DNA of 64,000 nucleotides from Bradyrhizobium sp. CCGE-LA001 (lineage in GTDB: Bacteria; Pseudomonadota; Alphaproteobacteria; Rhizobiales; Xanthobacteraceae), in NCBI RefSeq assembly GCF_000296215.2, contig NZ_CP013949.1, positions 5,883,501 to 5,947,500 on the forward strand, written 5' to 3'. A model generated the notes under the pieces. The model was not told where the DNA came from. It did not search any database and saw only the letters and a program-made list of their open reading frames with translations. Shown piece by piece: positions 52,877 through 60,695 of this stretch. The stretch's first letter is position 1, and each line of letters opens with the position of its first letter. The position numbers and the translations under genes were made by a program.

Positions 52877-53961
52877 CAGGCAGCTCCCTCCACCAGAAGG
52901 CTGTCGGCATAGACGTGGACGTGCGACGGATCGAATTTCAGCCCGGCCGTGCCGTCCGCGCTGGTGAAGCCGCCGGGAGCCCGCGCCGCGAGCTTGGCGT
53001 CGCCCAGGCGCGTCCGCGCGAAACGGATGCGGCCGAGATCGTCGATGCGCTCGATTTTCGCCGTGAGCAGACCCGGCGCAGGCGCGACGGCCTCGACGAA
53101 TTCGGGACGCACGCCGATCTCGATCTTCGCGCCCGCAGGCAGATTGTCGTAGGCGCGGTTGAGCGCGATGACGTGACCGTCGATCCTGGCCTCGCGTCCC
53201 CTCACCTCCGCCGGCAGGATGTTCATGCCCGGCGAACCGATGAAATAGCCGACGAAGGTGTGCGCCGGCTTGTCGAACAGCTCGGCCGGCGTGCCGCTCT
53301 GCACCACCCGACCGTCATGCATCACCACCACCGTGTCGGCAAACGTCAGCGCCTCGGTCTGGTCGTGGGTGACGTAGATCATCGTGAGGTCGAGCTCGCG
53401 ATGCAGCGCCTTCAGCTTGGAGCGGAGCTGCCATTTGAGCTCGGGATCGATCACCGTCAGCGGCTCGTCGAACAACACGGCGGCGACGTCGGAGCGGACG
53501 AGGCCGCGGCCGAGCGAAATCTTCTGCTTGGCGTCCGCCGTGAGCCGTGTCGCCTTGCGGTTCAAATAAGGTTCGAGATCGAGCAGCCGGCCGATCTCGG
53601 CCACGCGCTTGTCGATCTCGGCCTTCGGCACGCCGCGGTTCTTCAGCGGAAACGCCAGGTTCTCCCCCACCGTCATGGTGTCATAGATCACCGGAAACTG
53701 GAACACCTGGGCGATGTTGCGCTTCTGGGTTGACAGCGGTGTGATGTCCTTGCCGTCGAACAGGATTTTCCCGCGTGACGGGGTGATGATGCCGGAGATC
53801 ACGTTCAAGAGCGTGGTCTTGCCGCAACCGCTTGGGCCGAGCAGCGCATAGGCGCCGCCCTGGCGCCAGGTCATGGTGACGGGCTTGAGCGCGAAGCTTT
53901 CCTGCGGCGCATCGTTGCCGCCGTAGGAATGAGCGAGATCGACGAGGTCAATGCGGGCCAT
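52876..53961 (-). CDS. glpT: Glycerol ABC transporter ATP-binding protein with atypical signature
   Basis: A 361-residue ABC ATPase with C-terminal OB/TOBE-like domain. Walker A is GPSGCGKTTLLN near residue 40, the Q-loop is QVFQFP, Walker B VAAVLFDEPLTVID near 160, and the H-loop VTHDQTEA near 195. The signature that normally reads LSGGQ appears as LTADAKQKISLGRGLVR, so the site is degenerate. GlpS has a normal one. This suggests a heterodimer with one active site impaired. ATG 53961 begins MARIDLVDLAHSYGG. It lies 13 bases after glpS. Confidence 0.9.
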
Positions 53962-53974
53962 GGCGCATCTCCCC

Positions 53975-55051
53975 TTACGAACCTGGAGCGGCGACCAGGC
54001 GGTCGGCCGCATCGAAGACGAAAACATCATTCGGATCGAGCACGGCGTCGAGCGTCTGCCCGGGTTCGAACTCGTGCACGCCGTGCAGCACCGCCACCCA
54101 GTTCGATCCGTCGCGGGTCAGATGCACGAAACTCTCGGAACCGGTGATCTCGGTCACCGTCACAGTGGCGTGGAAGGCGTGACGATCGGCCTCGCCATTG
54201 GCGAGGGCGAGCTGATGCGCACGGAAACCGACGCGATAGATCCCATCAGAGAGGCCTGCATAAAGACCGGAGGACGGTGACGCGGTGCCACCGGCATAGA
54301 CGACCTGCCCGTTCTTCTTCTCGATACCGACGAGATTGAGCGGCGGATCGGAGAACACCTGGGCGACGCGCAGGGTCTGCGGCCGGCGGTAGACCTTGGC
54401 GGTCTCGCCCATCTGCAGCGCCTGCCCCTCCCACATGCAGACCGTGTTGCCGCCGAGCAGAAGCGCCTCGGTCGGCTCGGTGGTGGCATAGACGAAGATC
54501 GCGCCCGAGGCCTCGAAGATGCGCGGCAGCTCGGCACGCAGCTCCTCGCGCAGCTTGTAGTCGAGATTCGCAAGCGGCTCGTCGAGCAGCACGAGGTCGG
54601 CGCCCTTGACCAGGGCGCGCGCGATCGCGGTACGCTGCTGCTGGCCGCCGGAAAGCTGCAGCGGCGTGCGCTTCAGGAACGGCTCGAGCCGCAGCAGCTT
54701 TGCGGCCTCGGCGACGCGCGCTTCGATCTCATCGCGCGGCTTGCCCTGAACGCGCAGGGGCGAAGCGATGTTCTCGTAGACCGTGAGCGAGGGATAGTTG
54801 ATGAACTGCTGATAGACCATGGCAACCGAACGCTGGCGCACGTCGGCGCCGGTAACGTCCTTGCCGTTGACCACCACTTTGCCGGTGGTCGGCTTGTCGA
54901 GGCCGGCCAGCAGCCGCATGATCGAGGTCTTGCCCGACAGCGTCGGGCCGAGCAGCACGTTGAGGGTTCCGCTCTCCAGCGTCAGCGAGACGTCGCGGAT
55001 GTGCGGGACGCCCTCGACAGTCCGGGTCACGTGATCGAGCGTCACGGTCAT
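53975..55051 (-). CDS. glpS: Glycerol ABC transporter ATP-binding protein
   Basis: A 358-residue ABC ATPase. Walker A is GPTLSGKTSIMR (an uncommon PTLSGKT form) near residue 36. The signature LSGGQQQRTAIARALVKG is near 135, Walker B LVLLDEPLANLDYKL near 157, and the usual H-loop region reads YATTEPTEAL with threonine-glutamate in place of histidine, so its switch residue appears substituted. It overlaps the glpD stop by four bases (ATGA). It pairs with GlpT, whose signature motif is degenerate but H-loop intact. Confidence 0.9.
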   Translation of the reverse strand: MTVTLDHVTRTVEGVPHIRDVSLTLESGTLNVLLGPTLSGKTSIMRLLAGLDKPTTGKVVVNGKDVTGADVRQRSVAMVYQQFINYPSLTVYENIASPLRVQGKPRDEIEARVAEAAKLLRLEPFLKRTPLQLSGGQQQRTAIARALVKGADLVLLDEPLANLDYKLREELRAELPRIFEASGAIFVYATTEPTEALLLGGNTVCMWEGQALQMGETAKVYRRPQTLRVAQVFSDPPLNLVGIEKKNGQVVYAGGTASPSSGLYAGLSDGIYRVGFRAHQLALANGEADRHAFHATVTVTEITGSESFVHLTRDGSNWVAVLHGVHEFEPGQTLDAVLDPNDVFVFDAADRLVAAPGS

Positions 55052-56598
55052 GAGCGTCCTCCTGCTTCCAGCAGGGGAGTTTGCTGCACGGCATGGGTCC
55101 TGATCCAGTCGTCAAGCGCTGCGATCTCGTCGGCAGATAGTCGCAGGCCGAGCTTGGACCGGCGCCAGACCACGTCCTCGGCGGTGACGGCCCATTCGTT
55201 GGCCATGAGGTAGCGAACCTCGCGCTCGGTCAGCGTCGCCCCAAACGACTGGCCGAGATCGGCCGCCGATTTGGCATCGCCCAGCAGCTTGATCGCCCGT
55301 GTCCCATAGGCACGGGCGAGGCGTCGCGCATGCTCGTGGCTGAGGAAGGGATAGCCGCGCTGGAACTCGGCGATCAGCCCGTCGATGTCGGAGACGTTCA
55401 TGTCACCACCGGGCAGCGGCCATTTGCCGGTCCAGCCCTCGCGCGCCTTTGCGCTGCGCAGATACGGCGCGAGCCGCTCCAGCGCCTCTTCGGCAAGGCG
55501 GCGATAGGTGGTGATCTTGCCGCCATAGATTGACAGCAGCGGCGCGCCGCCGGGCGTGTCGAGCTCGAACACATAGTCGCGGGTCGCAGCTTTGGCTTCG
55601 CTGGCGCCGTCATCATAGAGCGGACGCACGCCGGAATAGGTCCAGACCACGTCGTCCGGCGTCACGGGCTTGGCCAGATACTCGCTCGCCGCGGTGCAGA
55701 GATATTGGATCTCCTCGGGTGTCGCCTTCACCTTGGCGGGGTCGCCGTCATAGTCGCGGTCGGTGGTGCCGATCAGGGTGAAGTCGTCCTGGTACGGGAT
55801 GACGAAGATGATGCGGCCGTCGGCGTTCTGGAACATATAGGCGCGGTCGTGGTCGTAGAGCTTCCTGACCACGATGTGCGAGCCCTGGACCAGGCGAACC
55901 TTGGCTTTGGCGTTGACGCCGGCACCGCGGCCGAGCACGTCCTCGACCCAGGGGCCGCCGGCGTTGATGAGCGCGCGCGCCTGGATCTGCGAGCGCTCGC
56001 CGGTCAGCGTGTTGACCATGCCGACGGTCCAGACGCCGTTGGACTGGCGGATCTCGGTGGCGCGGGTGCGGGTGCGGATCTCGGCGCCCTTGTCGGCGGC
56101 ATCGCGGGCGTTGAGCACGACGAGGCGGGCGTCGTCGACGAAACAGTCGGAATATTCGAACGCGCGGCTGTAGCGATTCGGAATCAGCGGCTTGCCGACC
56201 TCATCGCGCTTGAGATCGACCGAGCGCGTGGCGGGCAGCAGATGGCGGCCGCCGATGTGGTCATAGAGGAAGAGGCCGAGGCGCAGCAGCCAGGCGGGGC
56301 GCAGGCCGGCGTGATGCGGCAAGACGAAACGCAGGGGACGGATGATGTGGGGGGCGATGCCCCAAAGGATCTCGCGCTCGATCAGCGCCTCGCGAACCAG
56401 GCGGAACTCATAATATTCGAGATAGCGCAGGCCGCCATGCACCAGCTTGGTCGACCAGGACGACGTCCCGCTCGCCAGATCGTTCATTTCGCACAGGAAA
56501 ACCGTGTTGCCGCGGCCCACCGCGTCGCGCGCGATGCCGCAGCCGTTAACACCGCCTCCGATGATGGCGAGGTCGTAAATACGCTCCAACAGACGCAT
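55048..56598 (-). CDS. glpD: Aerobic glycerol-3-phosphate dehydrogenase
   Basis: A 516-residue FAD enzyme oxidising glycerol 3-phosphate to dihydroxyacetone phosphate at the inner membrane. The FAD motif is IYDLAIIGGGVNGCGIARDA at the N-terminus, followed by SSWSTKLVHGGLRYLEYYEF. FVIPYQDDFTLIGTTDRDYD near 280 and VRPLYDD near 340 are family features. Start ATG 56598. It is the first gene of the glp operon, and a phased CGAA/TTCG array lies 57-100 bases upstream, probably the GlpR site. Confidence 0.95.
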   Translation of the reverse strand: MRLLERIYDLAIIGGGVNGCGIARDAVGRGNTVFLCEMNDLASGTSSWSTKLVHGGLRYLEYYEFRLVREALIEREILWGIAPHIIRPLRFVLPHHAGLRPAWLLRLGLFLYDHIGGRHLLPATRSVDLKRDEVGKPLIPNRYSRAFEYSDCFVDDARLVVLNARDAADKGAEIRTRTRATEIRQSNGVWTVGMVNTLTGERSQIQARALINAGGPWVEDVLGRGAGVNAKAKVRLVQGSHIVVRKLYDHDRAYMFQNADGRIIFVIPYQDDFTLIGTTDRDYDGDPAKVKATPEEIQYLCTAASEYLAKPVTPDDVVWTYSGVRPLYDDGASEAKAATRDYVFELDTPGGAPLLSIYGGKITTYRRLAEEALERLAPYLRSAKAREGWTGKWPLPGGDMNVSDIDGLIAEFQRGYPFLSHEHARRLARAYGTRAIKLLGDAKSAADLGQSFGATLTEREVRYLMANEWAVTAEDVVWRRSKLGLRLSADEIAALDDWIRTHAVQQTPLLEAGGRS

Positions 56599-56655
56599 CC
56601 CCCGACGGCCGCCCGTTCCCTCGGGCGGCTACTTTCGCTTTTGATTAGATCACAC

Positions 56656-56698
56656 CGAAAAACGAAAGCAAGACGAAAGAGAAGCGAAGGGAAGCGAA
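56656..56698 (-). promoter_or_regulatory. Helically phased TTCG array, candidate GlpR operator
   Basis: CGAA occurs on the plus strand at 56656, 56663, 56674, 56685 and 56695, with spacings of 7, 11, 11 and 10 bases. On the minus strand these are TTCG/TTTCG units facing glpD. DeoR-family regulators such as GlpR often bind repeated TTTCG-type sequences, and the near-helical spacing would put sites on one DNA face. Assignment to GlpR is inference. Confidence 0.55.
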
Positions 56699-56755
56699 AG
56701 GAGATTAATTTTGTCGGCGATTTGAAGCCAGAATGAGCGGGCTTGACCAGCAATC

Positions 56756-56770
56756 GAGGCCAAAGGCCTC
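56756..56770. repeat. Short perfect hairpin
   Basis: GAGGCC (56756-56761) and GGCCTC (56765-56770) flank AAA. It lies between the glpD promoter region and the toxin-antitoxin promoter, without a T-tract. It may insulate the two units or mark an insertion boundary; nothing more can be supported. Confidence 0.35.
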
Positions 56771-56794
56771 CCCTTGAAAGGCCGACCCAGCGGA

Positions 56795-56817
56795 AATATA
56801 GTCATTATGGTCATATT
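56795..56817. promoter_or_regulatory. Inverted repeat, candidate toxin-antitoxin operator
   Basis: AATAT at 56795-56799 and ATATT at 56813-56817 form five-base arms, and GTCAT recurs as a direct repeat at 56801 and 56810. The site is 11 bases upstream of the antitoxin ATG, the usual place for autoregulation by an antitoxin-toxin complex. The arms are short, so this is tentative. Confidence 0.4.
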
Positions 56818-56828
56818 GGTCCCTGAAC

Positions 56829-57110
56829 ATGGCACGCAATAATGAACCCGCCCCGCTTCCGTCTGAGGACACTTGGACTCTGGCCAACGCCAAGGCGCGG
56901 CTGTCCGAGCTGATCGATCGCGCTCAAGCCGGTCCGCAGGTCATCACGCGACACGGCAAACCCAATGCGGTTGTCGTCTCGGCCGAAGAATGGACGCGCA
57001 AGACCGCTCGCATGGGCTCGTTGGCCGAATTCCTGCTGGCCTCGCCGCTGCGCGGCGCCGACCTCGAGCTTGAACGCGTGCAAGACACGGCACGCGATGA
57101 GATGCCGTGA
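56829..57110 (+). CDS. Phd/YefM-type antitoxin
   Basis: A 93-residue antitoxin. The Phd/YefM fold is seen in WTLANAKARLSELIDRAQAG and PQVITRHGKPNAVVVSAEEW, residues about 15-58. The C-terminal part (LAEFLLASPLRGADLELERV) should wrap the toxin. Its stop overlaps the toxin GTG start by four bases (GTGA), giving translational coupling. The pair is inserted between glpD and glpR on the opposite strand. Confidence 0.9.
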   Translation: MARNNEPAPLPSEDTWTLANAKARLSELIDRAQAGPQVITRHGKPNAVVVSAEEWTRKTARMGSLAEFLLASPLRGADLELERVQDTARDEMP

Positions 57111-57559
57111 ACCTGCTGCTCGACACCAACGTGCTGTCGGAAGTTCGGCGGCCCTCACCCTCGCCGAACGTTCTGGCGTGGCTCGACACGATTGACGAGG
57201 ATCGCGCGTTCATAAGCGTTGCCTCGATCGCCGAGCTTCGCCGCGGGATCGCACTGCTGGAAGATGGTCACCGACGGACGGCACTGGCGCACTGGCTTGC
57301 CCATGATCTACCGGCGCGGTTTGCGGATCGCGTTCTGCCGATCGATCACGCGGTGGCCGCGTGCTGGGGCGACCTGATGGCGCAGAGCCGCAGAAGCGGC
57401 ATCGCCTTATCTGTCATGGACGGCTTCTTTGCGGCGACCGCGCTCACGAACAGCCTCACACTGGTCACGCGCAATGTGAAGGATTTTGCTGAGTTCGGCG
57501 TTGCGCTGCTCAATCCGTGGGACGATGTTAAGACCTTATCTCAGCCGCACCACCGGTGA
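57107..57559 (+). CDS. PIN-domain toxin (VapC/FitB-like ribonuclease)
   Basis: A 150-residue PIN toxin. Conserved acidic residues: MNLLLDTNVLSE (Asp 6), SVASIAELRRGIALLE (Glu near 43), and VMDGFFAATALTNSLTLVTR (Asp near 104), with the fourth near NVKDFAEFGV. PIN toxins cut tRNA or other RNA unless bound by the antitoxin. The family usually ends near LLNPW; the extra DDVKTLSQPHHR here is read from the 3' end of glpR, overlapping it by 24 bases. The start is GTG 57107. Confidence 0.9.
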   Translation: MNLLLDTNVLSEVRRPSPSPNVLAWLDTIDEDRAFISVASIAELRRGIALLEDGHRRTALAHWLAHDLPARFADRVLPIDHAVAACWGDLMAQSRRSGIALSVMDGFFAATALTNSLTLVTRNVKDFAEFGVALLNPWDDVKTLSQPHHR

Positions 57560-58381
57560 AGCTTCCGGTGCCGCATCCTGACTATCTGTCGGCGCATCGT
57601 CGATGTCGGCCCCCTTCGGCAGCGCTTCCACCACTTCGATGCCCTTGCTGTGGCAGATGGTGGCGAGGCGCTCGGGCAGTTCCTGGTCGGTGACGAAGGT
57701 CTGGATCTGGGTGATGTGGGCGATGCGCACCGGCGCGCTGCGGCGAAGCTTGGTGGAATCGGCAACCAGCATGACGCTGCGGGCATTGGCGATGATGGCC
57801 TGCGCCACCTGCACCTCGCGATAGTCGAAGTCGAGCAAGGCGCCCTCCTCGTCGATCGCGGACGCGCCGATGATGGCATAGTCGACCTTGAACTGGCCGA
57901 TCAGCTGCGTCGCGGTCGAGCCGACCACCGCGCCGTCTGCGCGCCGCACCGTGCCGCCGGCGACCACCACCTCGATGCGGGGATGGCGATAGAGCAGCAT
58001 GGCGACGTTGAGATTGTTGGTGATGACGAGCAGATCCTCGTGCGAGGTCAGCGCGCTCGCCACTTCCTCGGTCGTCGTGCCGATGTTGATGAACAGCGAG
58101 CAGCCGTTCGGGATCAGCGAGGCTGCCGCAGCGCCAATGGCCTTCTTCTCGTCGGCGGCGACGAAGCGGCGCGCCTCATAGGCGAGGTTCTCGACGCCCG
58201 AGGCGATGATGGCGCCGCCATGAATGCGGGTCAGCGATCTCCGCTCGCAGAGATCGTTGAGATCTTTCCGGATTGTCTGCGCCGAGACCTCGAAGCGGCG
58301 CGCGAGCTCCTCCACCATGACGCGGCCGGAGGCACGCGCGATGTTGAGGATTTCGGCTTGGCGATGGGTCAGTCCGGTCAC
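57536..58381 (-). CDS. glpR: DeoR-family glycerol regulator
   Basis: A 281-residue DeoR-type repressor. The HTH is at residues 1-55 (THRQAEILNIARASGRVMVE; FEVSAQTIRKDLNDLCERRS; TRIHGGAI). The sugar-phosphate sensor domain carries FINIGTTTEEVASALTSHED, VVVAGGTVRRADGAVVGSTA and DYAIIGASAIDEEGALLDFD. GTG 58381 is the start. It lies upstream of glpD on the same strand, now separated by the inserted toxin-antitoxin pair. Glycerol 3-phosphate is the expected effector. The C-terminal 25 residues are acidic and low-complexity. Confidence 0.9.
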   Translation of the reverse strand: MTGLTHRQAEILNIARASGRVMVEELARRFEVSAQTIRKDLNDLCERRSLTRIHGGAIIASGVENLAYEARRFVAADEKKAIGAAAASLIPNGCSLFINIGTTTEEVASALTSHEDLLVITNNLNVAMLLYRHPRIEVVVAGGTVRRADGAVVGSTATQLIGQFKVDYAIIGASAIDEEGALLDFDYREVQVAQAIIANARSVMLVADSTKLRRSAPVRIAHITQIQTFVTDQELPERLATICHSKGIEVVEALPKGADIDDAPTDSQDAAPEASPVVRLR

Positions 58382-58471
58382 GGCGAAACCTCAAATCAGG
58401 ACGATGCATGGTGCGGCGGTTCGCGCGATCGGTCAATGCGGGAGACGATAACGGTTGACGGATGCGACCGC

Positions 58472-59146
58472 TCACCATGCCATGGCGTCGGCAAGGCGCG
58501 CGAGCAGGTCGGGATCGTCAAAGGCGCTGGCCGAGGCAACTGCGCCGGCGCCGACGAGATCGGCATGGCTGAGGCTCGTCCGGATACCGATCGTCGGAAT
58601 GCCGGCTGCGACAGCCGACTGGACGCCCGAGCGTGAATCCTCGAACGCAACCGAGGCCGCAGCGCTGGCGCCGACAAAGCGCAGCCCTTCCTGATAAGGC
58701 AGCGGATGCGGCTTGCCGTGAGCCAGCTCGTCGCCGATCACGATGGCCTTGAACCGCTCGCTGATGCCAAGGCCCGACAGCAGCAGCTCGGCATTGAGGC
58801 GCGGCGCGTTGGTGACGGCGACCATGGGAACGCCGGCCGCATCCGCGCGGTCAAGCACAGACATCAGCCCCGGCAGCGGCTCGATCTGGCCGGTGACGAG
58901 CGTGCGGAAGATCTCTTCCTTCTCGCTGAGGATCGCGGCGCGCCGCTCGACCGTTTCGCCCGGCAGAAAGCGCTCGCCGATCGACGCATTGGCGAAGCCT
59001 TGCAGCTCCCTGGAGAAGCGCGCGTGATCGAACACATGGCCGCGCGGCCCCAGCACCTGGTTGAAGGCCTTGAGGTGCAGCGGGTCGGTGTTGGCGAGCG
59101 TGCCGTCGATGTCGAACAACAATGCCCGGCCGATTGCTTCGATCAT
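58472..59146 (-). CDS. HAD-superfamily phosphatase
   Basis: A 224-residue HAD-IA hydrolase. Motif I is LLFDIDGTLANTDPLH (nucleophile DxDGT), motif II MVAVTNAPRLNAELL, motif III with GKPHPLPYQEGL, and motif IV VAFEDSRSGVQSAVAAGIPT. The cap domain is alpha-helical (residues 18-85). Related enzymes act on small phosphates such as phosphoglucose, phosphoglycolate or glycerol phosphate. It lies 90 bases upstream of glpR on the same strand, so a glycerol-phosphate role is possible but unproven. Confidence 0.88.
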   Translation of the reverse strand: MIEAIGRALLFDIDGTLANTDPLHLKAFNQVLGPRGHVFDHARFSRELQGFANASIGERFLPGETVERRAAILSEKEEIFRTLVTGQIEPLPGLMSVLDRADAAGVPMVAVTNAPRLNAELLLSGLGISERFKAIVIGDELAHGKPHPLPYQEGLRFVGASAAASVAFEDSRSGVQSAVAAGIPTIGIRTSLSHADLVGAGAVASASAFDDPDLLARLADAMAW

Positions 59147-59300
59147 TTCCCTACTTTCCCAAATCCGCGGCGCATCAATGCGGAAGGCGTATCAATACGG
59201 CTTCTGACACGCAATGGCGCATGCACATGACCACAATGCGACACTCGACAAAGTCGCGCGCGGCTGCAACACTCGTCGCAAGATCAAAAAGGAGGAAACG

Positions 59301-59750
59301 ATGATCAACCGACGCGACCTGGCTCTCTCGACTCTTGCCGTCTCCGCGCTCGCTCTCACAGCACCGGCCCTCGCCGCCTCGGCAGACGAAGAGGCGGTAG
59401 CGAAGAAGGTCGAGGCCTTCCGTCTCGCCCAGATCGCGGCCGACCCGAAGGCGCTCGGCGCGCTGTGCTGGGACGACCTGAGCTACAGCCATTCCAGCGG
59501 CAAGGTCGAGGACAAGGCGGCCTTCATCGCCAGCGCCACCGACGGCAAGTCGAAATTCCTCTCGATCGAATACAAGGATCCGACCATCAAGGTCGTCGGT
59601 CCCGCTGCGATCGTTCGCTTCCACTGGCTCGGCGAACAGGAAATGGCGGCCGATGGGAAAAAAGTATCCACCAACCTTCACATCCTGATGAACTGGCAAA
59701 AGCAGGGCGACGAGTGGAAGCTGCTCTCGCGTGCCGCAACGAAATTGTGA
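59301..59750 (+). CDS. Secreted nuclear transport factor 2 family (DUF4440-like) protein
   Basis: A 149-residue protein. A signal peptide (MINRRDLALSTLAVSALALT to APALA) is followed by an NTF2-like fold: EEAVAKKVEAFRLAQIAADP, LCWDDLSYSHSSGKVEDKAA and NLHILMNWQKQGDEWKLLSR. The ribosome site GGAGG precedes ATG 59301. The RR near the N-terminus could make it a Tat substrate. The ligand is unknown. Confidence 0.85.
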   Translation: MINRRDLALSTLAVSALALTAPALAASADEEAVAKKVEAFRLAQIAADPKALGALCWDDLSYSHSSGKVEDKAAFIASATDGKSKFLSIEYKDPTIKVVGPAAIVRFHWLGEQEMAADGKKVSTNLHILMNWQKQGDEWKLLSRAATKL

Positions 59751-59760
59751 TGGCGTTCTT

Positions 59761-59788
59761 ACCCTCTCCCCTTGTTGTGGGAGAGGGT
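59761..59788. repeat. ACCCTCTCCC intergenic hairpin
   Basis: ACCCTCTCCC and GGGAGAGGGT form a perfect ten-base stem around CTTGTTGT, eleven bases after the NTF2-like stop. This is a widespread short intergenic repeat in Bradyrhizobium and may also end transcription. No T-tract follows. Confidence 0.6.
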
Positions 59789-59861
59789 GGCTCGCCATAG
59801 TCTGCTCGGCAAAAAATTCCGACCTCGCGCTCCGCGCGTCCCGGAACGACGGATGCGGCGC

Positions 59862-60053
59862 TTACGCCGCCTCTTTCACATCGCCGTTGATCAGCTTGCG
59901 CGCAGCGCGCTCGGCTTCGCGGGCGTTGCGGAAGAGCTGACCTTCGAGGCGGTTGAAGCGGTGGGATGAGGCGAAGAAGCAGTAGCCTCCCTGAGAACGA
60001 ACGACGATACCTGCGGTCTGCGAATTGACTTCGATGATGTAGCTGTCCGGCAT
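59862..60053 (-). CDS. Small hypothetical protein
   Basis: A 63-residue protein starting at ATG 60053: MPDSYIIEVNSQTAGIVVRS, then GGYCFFASSHRFNRLEGQLF, then a helix RNAREAERAARKLINGDVKE. The beta-strand start and helical end suggest a compact alpha/beta domain. I recognise similar short proteins in Bradyrhizobium but no function. The longer frame to 60215 adds unrelated codons. Confidence 0.65.
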   Translation of the reverse strand: MPDSYIIEVNSQTAGIVVRSQGGYCFFASSHRFNRLEGQLFRNAREAERAARKLINGDVKEAA

Positions 60054-60277
60054 GGTCCGTGGATTCCTCAGTGCGGGCAAATAACGGTGCTCATGCCCAA
60101 AGGTTCCCCAGGCATTTGAGGCCGTTTCCACCCCGAATCGACACGCAATTGAGTACGCCGGGACCTCATCCGTTTTATGACCCGTTCTTGGCAAAGCCGC
60201 GACGCGTTGACTCACGCGCGCCGCGTTTGGCGTCGCTTGCCACGTCGTTGTGAGATGAGGCTGAGCGTCGCGCGCGA

Positions 60278-60688
60278 TTACGTCGCGATCGTCGTAGCGG
60301 CCGCGCGGACCGCCTGCGGGCGGCCATGCTCGTCTATCGAGACGTAGGTGAAGTTGCCGTCGGTGACGAGGAACGGATGCTCCTCGCCGCGGCGAAGCGC
60401 CCAGGCTTCCAGATGCACGGTGAGCGAGGTGCGGCCGACGCGCACGAGATTGGCGTAAACAGAGACGAGATCGCCGACATAGACCGCCTTGCGAAAGTTC
60501 ATCGCCTCGATCGCGACGGTCACGGTACGCGACTTCGCGACCTTCGAAGCGAACACGCCGCCACCGACGTCCATCTGACTGAGCAGCCAGCCGCCAAAGA
60601 TGTCGCCGTTGGCGTTGGTGTCGGCAGGCATCGCCAGCGTGCGGATGCAGAGATCCCCGTTCGGCGCGCTCTTGGGCTGTTCGCTCAT
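60278..60688 (-). CDS. YciA-like acyl-CoA thioesterase
   Basis: A 136-residue hotdog-fold thioesterase. The motif MPADTNANGDIFGGWLLSQM (D..N..GD.FGG) marks the YciA/acyl-CoA thioesterase group, and IEAMNFRKAVYVGDLVSVYA follows. It hydrolyses acyl-CoA to free acid and CoA. ATG 60688 is chosen; longer frames run into fadJ. It is 7 bases after the fadJ stop on the same strand, so it is the last gene of the fatty-acid operon. Confidence 0.9.
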   Translation of the reverse strand: MSEQPKSAPNGDLCIRTLAMPADTNANGDIFGGWLLSQMDVGGGVFASKVAKSRTVTVAIEAMNFRKAVYVGDLVSVYANLVRVGRTSLTVHLEAWALRRGEEHPFLVTDGNFTYVSIDEHGRPQAVRAAATTIAT

Positions 60689-60695
60689 GTCTCTC

